Source of the DNA: Oscillospiraceae bacterium
GTDB taxonomy: Bacteria; Bacillota; Clostridia; Oscillospirales; CAG-272
Assembly: GCA_015064855.1 (NCBI GenBank)
Contig: SVRK01000017.1
Location: forward strand, 1-41,026
Length of the DNA: 41,026 nt
Direction: 5' to 3'
Below the pieces are notes generated by a model. It was not told the origin of the DNA. It did no database searches and worked only from the letters and a program-made list of their open reading frames with translations. Of the stretch, positions 21,907-31,183 are shown piece after piece. Position 1 is the first letter of the stretch; each line of letters starts with the position of its first letter. Both the position numbers and the translations under genes were made by a program.

Positions 21907-24270
21907 ATGAAAAAGAGTATATGGATTTACATATTGGCTTTGGTTCTCGGGCTTACGCTTTTATGCGGTTGTGGTGAAATTGACACAAGCACCGACACAG
22001 AAACTGACACCGAAACGGAAATAGCGGACAGCTCGACTGATACCGAAACGGATACGGAAGCTGACAGCTCAACCGAAACGGAAACGGATACCGAATCGGA
22101 TACGGAGTCGGACACAGAAACCGAAACAAATACGGAAAAGAAGGAAGAACCGGAAATTGAGCCACACGTACATACAATAGGCTACAATCCCGCAAGAGCA
22201 GTAACCTGCACAACTGACGGTTATACCGAGGGACAAATGTGCTCTGTATGTAAAGAGGTGCTAATTCCTTCCGTTAGAATTCCCGCAACGGGCCACAAGT
22301 GGATGGGCTTAAAAAGAGTAGAGCCGACTTGTAAACAAAGCGGTCTTACAGAGGGCGTTAAGTGTGAAAAATGCGGTGAGGTTGCTTTGAAACAAGAATA
22401 TATTGCGCCACTGGGACACGACGTTATTATAATTCCCGCTATTCAGTCTACCTGTAAAAGAAACGGCTATACAGAGGGAATGGAATGTAGAAGATGCCGA
22501 AAGGTTCTTGTAGAGCGTGAAAAGCTACCGCTTACCGACCACAAATATATAGTTCATATGCCGAAAGAGCCGACCTGTACCGAGGCAGGCAACAATTTAT
22601 ATCAATCCTGCTCGGTTTGTAGCTATGAGAAAAATTATGAAAAGATATTACCAATAGGTCATAATTATAATGAGGACTATGTTTGCACTATGTGTAATAT
22701 CGACGCGACAACCATTCAAGGACTTACCTTTGAATTAAACGAGGAAGCAACCGAGTACGCACTGATTGGCGTTAAAACTCCCGAGCTTATTTCGATTTTA
22801 TATAGCGACATCGAGCTTAAATATCCAAGAATAGTAGTACCAAACACATTTAAGGGCTTGCCCGTTACCTCCATTTCCGAGGGCGCTATTGATTTGGGAT
22901 TACCCTGGTCGGAAACTCTTTTAGAGCTTTCAATTCCAAGTAGCATAACCCATATAGAAAAGTCCGCAATTGCCTCTCAAGCTATAGTAGACTTGTATTA
23001 TGGCGGTGACGTTGAAGATTGGTGCAATATAACCTTCGACGGTAATATTATGGATTCTATATATATTGATTCAGGCTACACTCTTCGCTTTAACGGTGAA
23101 ATTGTAAAAGAGATTACAGTTCCCGCAAGTGTTAGCGAAATCGGCAACTATCAGTTTTACGGATGTAATTCTATTAAAAAGGTAATCATTTCCGAGGGTG
23201 TAACTACGATAGGTGAAAGAGCGTTATTGAACATCGAGGAAATTGAGATTCCAAGAAGCGTAACGGAAATAAAACAAAACACCTTTGGTGACAAGCTCAA
23301 AAAGATAAATTATCTGGGTGATATAGAAGGCTGGCTTAACATAAATTACGGCTCTAAAAATTACTCTTCTAATAGAGAGCTATATATAAATGGTGAGTCT
23401 TTAGATGAGCTTGTAATTCCTGCAAGCGTGACAGTGATAAGGGAAGATGCCTTCCGCGGTATTACCAATATAAACAGTGTGGTAATTTCCGATGGCGTTA
23501 AAAAAATATCCTTAAGGGCATTCAATAATTGCAGAAACATCACAAGCATAACTATTCCGAAAAGTGTAACAAGCATAGGCATGGACGCGTTCTATCTATC
23601 GGGTGCTGACAGAATAAATTATCTTGGTGACGTTATAGATTGGTGTAATATTGTAAGTGATGATAGTGCTTTGCTTGAAAACGTTGAGTTTTATATAAAC
23701 GGCGAGCTCTTGACAGATTTAGTTGTTCCGTCAAGCGTAACCAAGGTTAAGGAGTTTACGTTCGCAAGATACAATCACCTAACAAGCGTTACCTTTGAAA
23801 ATGGCGTTACCGAAATCGGTGCAAGCGCATTTGGAATGTGTATAAATCTAAAATCGGTAAAATTCCCCGAAACAGTAACCACAATAGGAAGCAGTGCATT
23901 TGCAAGCTGTTTTGCACTTAAAAATTTGGAGCTTCCAAACGGTGTTACCATAATAGAAGGTAACGCCTTTAATGGTTGCAAATTTGCAAATCTTATTTTG
24001 CCGTCGTCCATTGAGGAAATCGGCTCAGGTGCTTTCAGCAACAACTCACAGCTTTTAGCCGTGCTTATTCCAAGCAGTGTAAAGACGATTGGCGCAAACG
24101 TATTTAGCTATTGTCCAAATGTAAGAATTTACTGTGAAGCAAAAGAAGTGCCAAGTGATTGGAGTCAAGAGTGGAACGGAAAAGCTATCTATTATTTGTA
24201 TAGCGAAACCAAGCCACAGACCGACGGCAACTATTGGGTATATATAAGCGGAGATATCTACGTTTGGTGA
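21907..24270 (+). CDS. Large lipoprotein: acidic linker, Cys/His repeats and BspA-like LRRs (signal type A)
   Basis: The 787-residue protein has lipobox L-C-G-C (Cys22) and an S/T/D/E linker (about 25-75). Four to five Cys/His units follow (about 80-265), each with C-T/C-K...G-Y-T-E-G, C-x2-C and G-H/D-H. The rest (about 280-770) is BspA-type leucine-rich repeats (LRR_5), with recurring I-P-x-S-V-T-x-I-G-x-x-A-F and L-x-x-V-x-I-x-x-G-V. Such LRR surface proteins in gut and oral bacteria often bind host or bacterial partners; binding here is inferred. The first 120 or so coding bases nearly equal those of the 16076 gene. Confidence 0.8.
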   Translation: MKKSIWIYILALVLGLTLLCGCGEIDTSTDTETDTETEIADSSTDTETDTEADSSTETETDTESDTESDTETETNTEKKEEPEIEPHVHTIGYNPARAVTCTTDGYTEGQMCSVCKEVLIPSVRIPATGHKWMGLKRVEPTCKQSGLTEGVKCEKCGEVALKQEYIAPLGHDVIIIPAIQSTCKRNGYTEGMECRRCRKVLVEREKLPLTDHKYIVHMPKEPTCTEAGNNLYQSCSVCSYEKNYEKILPIGHNYNEDYVCTMCNIDATTIQGLTFELNEEATEYALIGVKTPELISILYSDIELKYPRIVVPNTFKGLPVTSISEGAIDLGLPWSETLLELSIPSSITHIEKSAIASQAIVDLYYGGDVEDWCNITFDGNIMDSIYIDSGYTLRFNGEIVKEITVPASVSEIGNYQFYGCNSIKKVIISEGVTTIGERALLNIEEIEIPRSVTEIKQNTFGDKLKKINYLGDIEGWLNINYGSKNYSSNRELYINGESLDELVIPASVTVIREDAFRGITNINSVVISDGVKKISLRAFNNCRNITSITIPKSVTSIGMDAFYLSGADRINYLGDVIDWCNIVSDDSALLENVEFYINGELLTDLVVPSSVTKVKEFTFARYNHLTSVTFENGVTEIGASAFGMCINLKSVKFPETVTTIGSSAFASCFALKNLELPNGVTIIEGNAFNGCKFANLILPSSIEEIGSGAFSNNSQLLAVLIPSSVKTIGANVFSYCPNVRIYCEAKEVPSDWSQEWNGKAIYYLYSETKPQTDGNYWVYISGDIYVW

Positions 24271-24288
24271 TATTGGGCTGTGACATAA

Positions 24289-25281
24289 GGGCATAAGCAA
24301 AATTAAAAGGCAAAGAGGTGCATTGTTTATCGGTGCACCTCTGTTGTCATAATAAGGTTGAAAAACTTCGTTTTTCTTCAAAGGCTAATGCCTTTTAATT
24401 TTTATTCGCAACTTTTCCCTCTCGGAGTACAAAGTACACCTTCGGGAAAAATTCGCCAATTTCTGCTCCTTATCTCTTCGCCCATTTGAATTTTTTGTAG
24501 GGGCGACCATTGGTCGTCCGTCCAGCTAGGGCATAACCAAAATTAAAAGGCAAAGAGATGCACTGTTTATCGGTGCGCCTCTGTTGCCATAATAAGGTTG
24601 AAAAACTTCGTTTTTCTTCAAAGGCTAATGCCTTTTAATTTTTATTGGCAACTTTTCCCTCTCGGAGTACAAAGTACACCTTCGGGAAAAATTCGCCAAT
24701 TTCTGCTCCTTATCTCTTCGCCCATTTGCATTTTTTTGTAGGGGCGACCATCGGTCGTCCGTTCAGCTAGGGCATAAGCAAAATTAAAAGGCAAAGAGGT
24801 GCACTGTTTATCGGTGCACCTCTGTTGTCATAATAAGGTTGAAAAACTTCGTTTTTCTTCAAAGGCTAATGCCTTTTAATTTTTATCGGCGACTGCTACT
24901 CTGCGGTACGAAGTACAGCGACGAGTACGCACTCGCCAATTTCTGCTCCTTATCTCTTCGCCCATTTGCATTTTTTTGTAGGGGCGACCGTTGGTCGTCC
25001 GTTCAGCTAGGGCATAAGCAAAATTAAAAGGCAAAGAGGTGCACTGTTTATCGGTGCGCCTTGTTGTCATAACAAGGTTGAAAAACTTCGTTTTTCTTCC
25101 AAGGCTAATGCCTTTTAATTTTTATCGGCGACTGCTACTCTGCGGTACGAAGTACAGCGACGAGTACGCACTCGCCAATTTCTGCTCCTTATCTCTTCGC
25201 CCATTTGAATTTTTTTGTAGGGGCGACCATTGGTCGTCCGTTCAGCTAGGGCATAACCAAAATTAAAAGGCAAAGAGGTGC
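24289..25281. repeat. Tandem array of about four 240-bp structured repeats
   Basis: Units begin with GGGCATAA at 24289, 24529, 24770 and 25010, and a partial fifth at 25249 ends near 25281. In each unit AAAATTAAAAGGCA and TGCCTTTTAATTTT can form an outer stem enclosing two arms: GAGGTGCAC/GTGCACCTC, and a TTGAA...TTCAA arm with a TTCG turn. Units also carry the GGGGCGACC/GGTCGTCC palindrome. Units 1-2 and 3-4 differ in one internal segment. No credible gene lies inside. Confidence 0.85.
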
Positions 25282-25385
25282 TGAATTAGTCAATTTCTCT
25301 ATTTTTTATTAAAATAAAAAAACTATTGCAATTTTCTCATCTTGGTGCTAAAATGTATGTGATTTTTTAGAAAGGGAGGAGCATT

Positions 25386-26654
25386 ATGGAAAAGGCGTAC
25401 AGAAGAAGTCGTGTTTTATATATCATCGAAGCTACTCTCGAATATTTAATATCTATTTTCTTTGCAACGGAATTGCTTCCGGAGTTAACAAGCTATCTTG
25501 GAATTTCCGATGGCACAACGGGTGTTATTTCGGCTATTATTTCTCTTGGCTGTGTTTTTCAGCTTATTTCCATTTTGTTTAGACAGGGAAGAGCAAAGGG
25601 GCTTGTTTTGGCTCTCAGTATAGCCAATCAGCTAATATTTATGCTTCTTTACGTGATTCCGCTTTTGGGCCTTGGCGGTCAAACGAAGATTATTCTATTT
25701 ATCGTTGGTATTTTACTTGCTTATTTCCTATACTATCTTGCTCACCCCAAAAAAATAAATTGGTTTATGTCGCTTATAGACGATGGGCAGAGGGGAAAAT
25801 TTACCTCTAAAAAGGAAATCATATCGTTGATTTGCGGTATGGCGTTTTCCTTTGCAATGAGCGCTATTTTGACCCATTTTAATAAGAAGGGTGAAATTGA
25901 AATTTCATTTGTGATTTTTGCAATAACGATTTTTGTTTTGATGGTATCACACTCTCTTACAATGATTTTTTCGTGCGAAAAGGAGCAACCCGAGCGAAAG
26001 GATAAGCAAGGGATAGGTGAAATTCTTGCTACGTTTAAAAACAAGGGCGTTATTTTAGTTGCCATAGTTTTCGTGCTTTGGTATATCGCCACCAACTCTA
26101 CAAAGCCGTTCCTTGGCACTTATATGATTGACCTAGGACTCGAAAAATGGTTCAAAATAGGATTTCTGCCGGCAATTTCTGCGGTTGCAAGAATAATAGC
26201 CTCAATTATACTAGGCATTTACGCCGACAAAAAATCATTTTCAAAAATGGTGTCGATATGCTTCGGCATAGCCTCTCTTAGCTTCCTTGTGATAGTCTTT
26301 TGCACGCCTACATTTGGCACGGCAAACGGATATATAATGTTTTCACTGCACTATATTTTATACGGTATTGCTATGGGTGGAATCAATAGCTCCCTTATCA
26401 ACCTTTGCTATGATTACGCACCGGTGGAGAAGCGTGTTGGTGCGCTTGCCGTTACGCAAGCAGTGTCGGGAGTTATCGGCTTTTTAACAACGCTTGCGTT
26501 CAGTCCGTTGGTTGACAAAATTCAAGAAAACGGAAACAAAATTTTCGGCATGGAAATTCATGCACAACAGGCTGTGGCAGTTGTCGGAGTTGTTTTCTCC
26601 TGCCTTGCTACGCTTTACGTTTTGATTTTCTTAGTTAAAAAGAAAAAAGTATAA
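25386..26654 (+). CDS. Major facilitator superfamily transporter
   Basis: The 422-residue protein has about 12 hydrophobic helices in two halves, with a basic cytoplasmic loop in the middle (E-K-E-Q-P-E-R-K-D-K-Q). The second half carries the MFS pattern G-I-Y-A-D-K-K-S after a helix. It should move a small solute with a proton or as an exchanger; no substrate motif is visible. GGGAGGAG precedes the ATG. Monocistronic, with a terminator at 26662-26687. Confidence 0.8.
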   Translation: MEKAYRRSRVLYIIEATLEYLISIFFATELLPELTSYLGISDGTTGVISAIISLGCVFQLISILFRQGRAKGLVLALSIANQLIFMLLYVIPLLGLGGQTKIILFIVGILLAYFLYYLAHPKKINWFMSLIDDGQRGKFTSKKEIISLICGMAFSFAMSAILTHFNKKGEIEISFVIFAITIFVLMVSHSLTMIFSCEKEQPERKDKQGIGEILATFKNKGVILVAIVFVLWYIATNSTKPFLGTYMIDLGLEKWFKIGFLPAISAVARIIASIILGIYADKKSFSKMVSICFGIASLSFLVIVFCTPTFGTANGYIMFSLHYILYGIAMGGINSSLINLCYDYAPVEKRVGALAVTQAVSGVIGFLTTLAFSPLVDKIQENGNKIFGMEIHAQQAVAVVGVVFSCLATLYVLIFLVKKKKV

Positions 26655-26661
26655 AAGTATA

Positions 26662-26687
26662 AAAGGGATGAGCTTCATCCCTTTTTT
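26662..26687 (+). terminator. Terminator after the MFS gene
   Basis: AAAGGGATGA / TCATCCCTTT stem, 3-base loop and T-run. Confidence 0.88.
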
Positions 26688-26698
26688 ATATTTAAATC

Positions 26699-26753
26699 AT
26701 ATGTAAAACAGTAGTACATATAGAAAATGAAAATATAAATGCAAATATAAATG
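26699..26753. promoter_or_regulatory. Inverted repeat and direct repeats upstream of the two-component operon
   Basis: ATATGTA-N9-TACATAT (26699-26721) is followed by AAATATAAATG twice (26731-26741 and 26743-26753). The direct repeats end 4 bases before the -35 box. OmpR/PhoB-type regulators bind direct repeats of about 11 bp in this position, so autoregulation is inferred. Confidence 0.55.
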
Positions 26754-26757
26754 AAAT

Positions 26758-26786
26758 TTGACTTATATTATAAAATGTGCTATAAT
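26758..26786 (+). promoter_or_regulatory. Promoter of the two-component operon
   Basis: TTGACT (26758-26763), 17 bases, TATAAT (26781-26786). It excludes any start codon upstream of about 26795 for the response regulator. Confidence 0.85.
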
Positions 26787-26847
26787 TATTACGTTGTTTA
26801 TTTTCAGTTTACCTTTGGTTTATATAATGTGCGTAAGAGGTGGTATG

Positions 26848-27522
26848 ATGATTCGCATTTTGGTCGTTGACGACGACGATAATACAAGGATGTTTTTACA
26901 AGCGGTTTTGGAAAACAACGGATATACGGTATCAACAGCCTCTAACGGCAAGCGTGCGCTTGAGGTGATGGATAAGGAGCATATTGACTTGGTCGTTCTT
27001 GACATTATGATGCCGGAAATGGACGGATATGAGTTCACCAAAATCGTGCGTGAATCGCAAAATAATTTGCCAATTCTTATGGTTTCGGCAAAGCAATTGC
27101 CTTCCGATAAGCATAAGGGCTTTATAGTAGGAACTGACGACTATATAACAAAGCCGATAGATGATGAGGAGATGTTATATAGGATAAAGGCTCTCCTTCG
27201 CCGTGCGAAAATAGCAACGGAGCACAGAATCGAAATAGGAGATGCGGTTCTTGACTACGATTCCTTGACAGTTTCAAGGAGAGATGAGGTACAGGAGCTT
27301 CCCCAAAAGGAATTTCTGCTTCTTTATAAGCTTCTTTCATATCCGGGCAAAATATTTACAAGAATTCAGCTAATGGACGAGATTTGGGGCGCAGATAGTG
27401 ACACAGGCTGGGAAACGGTTACTGTTCATATTGCAAGACTTAGAAAAAGATTTGAGGGCTGGGAGGAGTTTTCCATTGAAAGCGTGCGCGGTCTTGGCTA
27501 TAAGGCGGTAAAGAACGTATGA
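26848..27522 (+). CDS. OmpR-family response regulator
   Basis: The 224-residue protein has a receiver domain with the acidic cluster D-D-D-D, the phospho-acceptor Asp52 in V-V-L-D-I-M-M-P-E-M-D-G, and the conserved lysine in Y-I-T-K-P. A winged-helix DNA-binding domain follows (about 125-222; E-F-L-L-L-Y-K-L-L, then T-V-T-V-H-I-A-R-L-R-K-R, then R-G-L-G-Y). The start at 26848 follows AAGAGG. It is coupled by ATGA overlap to the kinase. Phosphorylated form presumably binds the repeats at 26731-26753. Confidence 0.93.
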   Translation: MIRILVVDDDDNTRMFLQAVLENNGYTVSTASNGKRALEVMDKEHIDLVVLDIMMPEMDGYEFTKIVRESQNNLPILMVSAKQLPSDKHKGFIVGTDDYITKPIDDEEMLYRIKALLRRAKIATEHRIEIGDAVLDYDSLTVSRRDEVQELPQKEFLLLYKLLSYPGKIFTRIQLMDEIWGADSDTGWETVTVHIARLRKRFEGWEEFSIESVRGLGYKAVKNV

Positions 27523-28628
27523 ACAATAATTTTAAACGATTTAAGAAACAACGCTTTTCACTTACCTTAATGGTTGCGGGCTTTGCGGTTGGCTTTTTGC
27601 TTATCGCCTTTGCTTGGGCTGTTTTGGCTCTTTGGCTTCTTATTGAAACGGGACTTGTTGTTGACACGGAATTTCTAATAGATGCCTTGATTGTCGTTCT
27701 TATATTTATCGGTGTTTCGATAGTTACGGCGTTTGGATTGGTTTTGATTTTTGGAAAATTTCCATTAAAGCCTGTTAACCAAATTATAAACGAAATGAAC
27801 CGACTTGCCAGCGGAGATTTTCGCGCAAGGCTACATTTCGGCAAGATTCTTTCAAAGCACAAAACCTTCAAGGAAATAGAGGAAAGCTTTAATGAGCTTG
27901 CCGAGGAGCTTGAAAACACGGAAATGCTTCGTTCCGACTTTGTTAATAATTTCTCGCACGAGTTTAAAACTCCGATTGTTTCAATTGCGGGTCTTGCAAA
28001 GCTCGTAAACAAGGGAAATTTAAGCGAGGAGCAGAAAAAGGAGTATCTAATAGCTATCGAGGAGGAGTCACTAAGACTTGCCACTATGGCAACAAACGTG
28101 CTTAACCTAACCAAGGTAGAAAACCAAACGATTTTGTCGGACGTTACTAAATTTAATTTGTCCGAGCAAATAAGAACAAGCGTTTTGCTTCTTGAAAGCG
28201 AGTGGACGAAAAAGAATATTGAATTAAATATTGATTTCGACGAGTTTGAAATTCAGGCAAACGAGGCACTTTTAAAGCAGATATGGATAAACCTAATTGA
28301 TAATGCGATAAAGTTTTCACCAAGTGGGGAAGCGGTTACGGTTGAAATTAAGGAGCTTGAAAAAAGATATTCTGTGTCTGTTAAAAATTTTGGCGTTACA
28401 ATTCCTAAGGAAAAAATAGATAATATCTTTAACAAATTCTATCAAGCGGATGAATCACACGCATCAAAGGGCAACGGCATTGGGCTTGCCATTGTAAAAA
28501 AGATAGTTGAGTTGCATAGCGGTAAGGTTACGGTTGAAAGTGAGAATAACGAAACCTGCTTTACTGTTTATTTACCAAAGTCACAATCAAAATATAAACA
28601 AATTAAGCATAAAAATATAGAGGGGTAA
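27519..28628 (+). CDS. Sensor histidine kinase
   Basis: The 369-residue kinase has two membrane helices (about 15-41 and 52-79) with only a short loop outside, so it probably senses within the membrane. A HAMP-like linker follows (80-133). The phospho-acceptor is His147 in F-S-H-E-F-K-T-P, and the ATPase domain has N-box N-L-I-D-N-A-I-K-F-S and G-box G-N-G-I-G-L-A-I-V. It is the partner of the regulator just upstream (ATGA overlap). The short gap to the fakB-type gene (5 bases) suggests read-through into the lipid operon. Confidence 0.93.
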   Translation: MNNNFKRFKKQRFSLTLMVAGFAVGFLLIAFAWAVLALWLLIETGLVVDTEFLIDALIVVLIFIGVSIVTAFGLVLIFGKFPLKPVNQIINEMNRLASGDFRARLHFGKILSKHKTFKEIEESFNELAEELENTEMLRSDFVNNFSHEFKTPIVSIAGLAKLVNKGNLSEEQKKEYLIAIEEESLRLATMATNVLNLTKVENQTILSDVTKFNLSEQIRTSVLLLESEWTKKNIELNIDFDEFEIQANEALLKQIWINLIDNAIKFSPSGEAVTVEIKELEKRYSVSVKNFGVTIPKEKIDNIFNKFYQADESHASKGNGIGLAIVKKIVELHSGKVTVESENNETCFTVYLPKSQSKYKQIKHKNIEG

Positions 28629-28633
28629 TTATT

Positions 28634-29530
28634 ATGAAAAAGGTAAAAATTCTAGCGGACTCTTGCTCCGACTTAACAGGCGAGCTTCTTGAAAAGTACG
28701 ACATTGATTACGCAAAAATGCGTTATACCTACAATGGCGTTGAAAAGGAAGCAAAGCTTACCTGGAGTGAGGATGAAATTCATGAGCTTTACAATGTAAT
28801 GCGTGACGGTATTCGTGTAACAACAGCTCAAGTGCCTGCTGACGAATATACAAGACTATTTACTAAATATGTGGCAGAGGGCTATGATATTGTATATATC
28901 GGTTGCTCCTCAAAGCAATCAAGCTCAATCAACACCTCATGTGTTGTTGCGGAGCAATTCATGAAGGAGAATGAGGGCTCAAATATTATTTGCATCGACT
29001 CATTAAACGCTTGCGTTCCTTTTGGTGCGCTCGTTATTGAAGCTGCAAAAATGGCGCAAGATGGCAAAAGTGCAGAGGAAATAAGAGATGCTATTTTGCC
29101 AATGCGTAAGAAAATCAACCAATTCTGCACAGTTCATTCACTTAAAACGATGTATAAGGCAGGACGTGTTAAGGGTGCAACAGCATTCTTTGGTAACCTT
29201 CTCGGAGTTAAGCCAATATTGATTTCCGATGCAGATGGAGTTCAAACACCACTTAAAAAGGTTAAGGGCAGAAAAACCTCATTTGAGGAAATTGTTAATC
29301 TTTTGAAGGAGGCTATTGAAAACCCAGAGGAGCAAACAGTATATCTTGCTCACGCTGACTGCTCAAAGGAAGAGGTTGAGGAGCTTAAGGCTATGGTTAA
29401 GGCAGCTATTCCTTGCAAGGACATCTACGTTAGCTACATCGGCCCAATTATCGGTGGTACGATAGGACCTGATGCGATAGCTCTTGCTGCATTCGGCAAA
29501 GAGGTTACATATAGAGTTGGAGAAGAATAA
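28634..29530 (+). CDS. fakB: DegV-family fatty-acid-binding protein (FakB-type)
   Basis: The 298-residue protein has the DegV fold: the start I-L-A-D-S-C-S-D-L-T, the T-T-A-Q-V-P-A-D-E-Y motif, the S-S-K-Q-S-S-S-I-N-T-S segment, and the late G-P-I-I-G-G-T-I-G-P. DegV proteins hold a fatty acid for phosphorylation by FakA and hand over the acyl-phosphate. The gene symbol is a role inferred from its position next to the FakA-like gene, whose start overlaps its stop. The fatty acid preference is unknown. Confidence 0.88.
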   Translation: MKKVKILADSCSDLTGELLEKYDIDYAKMRYTYNGVEKEAKLTWSEDEIHELYNVMRDGIRVTTAQVPADEYTRLFTKYVAEGYDIVYIGCSSKQSSSINTSCVVAEQFMKENEGSNIICIDSLNACVPFGALVIEAAKMAQDGKSAEEIRDAILPMRKKINQFCTVHSLKTMYKAGRVKGATAFFGNLLGVKPILISDADGVQTPLKKVKGRKTSFEEIVNLLKEAIENPEEQTVYLAHADCSKEEVEELKAMVKAAIPCKDIYVSYIGPIIGGTIGPDAIALAAFGKEVTYRVGEE

Positions 29531-31173
29531 TGGATAAGAAAATTGACGGTCAAATATACTCTCAAATGATTGTGGGTGGCGCAAGCGTATTGGGCTCACA
29601 TTCCGATGAGGTTGATGATTTAAATGTTTTCCCAATTCCCGATGGCGACACGGGAACAAATATGCTCCAAACTATCGAGGGCGGAGCGCACGTTGATGGT
29701 GACGAAATTGATTTAGGCAAGGAGTCAAGCAAAATTGCCGAGGCGATGCTCTTAAATGCAAGAGGTAACTCGGGTGTTATTCTTTCACAGTTCTTTGCAG
29801 GAATTGCAAAAGGACTTGAGGGTGTACACGAGGCAGATGTTGACACGCTTATAGAAGCCTTTAAAAGTGGCGTAGAATCAGCCTATAAGTCTGTTTTTAA
29901 GCCAACAGAGGGTACAATCTTAACGGTTATGCGCGAGGCAACGCAAAAGGCGTCCGAAATGGGAGCAAAAACCCCTGCTGAGTTCTTTGATTTCTTTATA
30001 AAATCAGCTGAGGAATCATTGATTCACACACCTGATTTGCTTCCTGTTCTAAAAAAAGCGGGCGTTGTTGACTCGGGTGGCGCGGGACTAATTTATATCG
30101 TTAAGGGTATGAAACGCGCACTTGACGGTGAGAGCTTTGAAAAAAACAAAACCGAGGAAAAGGCGTCTGAGCTTGACCTTGACGCATTTGATGAAAATAG
30201 CGTTTTAGAGTTTGGCTACTGCACAGAGCTTCTTCTTCGCTTACAAAACGCAAAAACTAATATTGAAGCGTTTGAGGTTTCAACTATTATTTCATATCTT
30301 GAAACAATAGGCGACTCAATAGTTGCCGTTAAAAACGGCTCAATAGTAAAAATTCACGTTCATACAATGACTCCTGACAAGGTGCTTTCATATTGTCAGC
30401 AGTTTGGTGAGTTTTTAAAGATTAAAATTGAAAATATGTCACTCCAGCACAACAACACAACGTTGCCATCAGAAGATGAGGAGCTTGTTACTCACATCGA
30501 AAAGGAAATGGCTCCGTTTGGTATAGTTGCTGTTGCAAACGGTGCGGGCATTAAGGAAGCGTTCCTTGAAATGGGCGCAAACGTAATAGTTGACGGCGGA
30601 CAAAGCATGAACCCATCAACCGAGGACTTTATACGCGCCTTTGATGAGGCAAACGCAGAGAATATTTTGGTTTTCCCAAACAACTCAAATATCATTTTGG
30701 CAGCACAAACCGCTGCACAGCTTTATAAGAAATCAAACGTTCGCGTAGTTAATAGTAAAACTATTGGTGACGGATATGCATCACTTTCTATGCTCGACAC
30801 TGAAAGTGGCGAGCTTGAGGATATTGCACAGGCGTGCGAGGAATCAATGCAAGGCGTTTTAACCGCTGAAATTTCACAGTGCGTAAGAAATGCCGAGTTT
30901 GATGAAATCAGCGTAGAAATAGGCGACTACATTGGCTTTATGGGCAAAAACATTTTGTCCTGTGCAAAGAAACGTCTTGATGCAACACTGAAAACAATCG
31001 ACCAGCTAAATCTTAAAGAGCACGAGATTTGCATTATCATCAAGGGCGAGGATTCAGACGATGATGAATGCGACCAAATCGAAAGATATATAGCAAAAAA
31101 TTATCCGCGCGCAGAGGTGTTCTTTATCGACGGCGGACAACACGTATATAGCTACATTATAGTAGCGGAATAA
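29530..31173 (+). CDS. fakA: FakA-type fatty acid kinase (DAK2 domain, YloV family)
   Basis: The 547-residue protein has an N-terminal DhaL/DAK2 kinase domain with the metal-binding aspartates in N-V-F-P-I-P-D-G-D-T-G-T-N-M and the G-A-R-G-N-S-G-V-I-L-S-Q motif (about residues 30-100). A middle domain follows with H-V-H-T near residue 280. The C-terminal domain is DegV/FakB-like (G-G-Q-S-M-N-P-S-T near 360). It phosphorylates FakB-bound fatty acids with ATP. It overlaps the preceding gene by one base (TAATG) and is followed by plsY, the consumer of acyl-phosphate. Confidence 0.92.
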   Translation: MDKKIDGQIYSQMIVGGASVLGSHSDEVDDLNVFPIPDGDTGTNMLQTIEGGAHVDGDEIDLGKESSKIAEAMLLNARGNSGVILSQFFAGIAKGLEGVHEADVDTLIEAFKSGVESAYKSVFKPTEGTILTVMREATQKASEMGAKTPAEFFDFFIKSAEESLIHTPDLLPVLKKAGVVDSGGAGLIYIVKGMKRALDGESFEKNKTEEKASELDLDAFDENSVLEFGYCTELLLRLQNAKTNIEAFEVSTIISYLETIGDSIVAVKNGSIVKIHVHTMTPDKVLSYCQQFGEFLKIKIENMSLQHNNTTLPSEDEELVTHIEKEMAPFGIVAVANGAGIKEAFLEMGANVIVDGGQSMNPSTEDFIRAFDEANAENILVFPNNSNIILAAQTAAQLYKKSNVRVVNSKTIGDGYASLSMLDTESGELEDIAQACEESMQGVLTAEISQCVRNAEFDEISVEIGDYIGFMGKNILSCAKKRLDATLKTIDQLNLKEHEICIIIKGEDSDDDECDQIERYIAKNYPRAEVFFIDGGQHVYSYIIVAE

Positions 31174-31183
31174 GAGGTGCAAT

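Noticed and set aside
24289..25281. CRISPR array or tandem genes
   Set aside because: The repeat unit is 240 bp with no spacers of constant size, and open frames inside have no start signals or domains.
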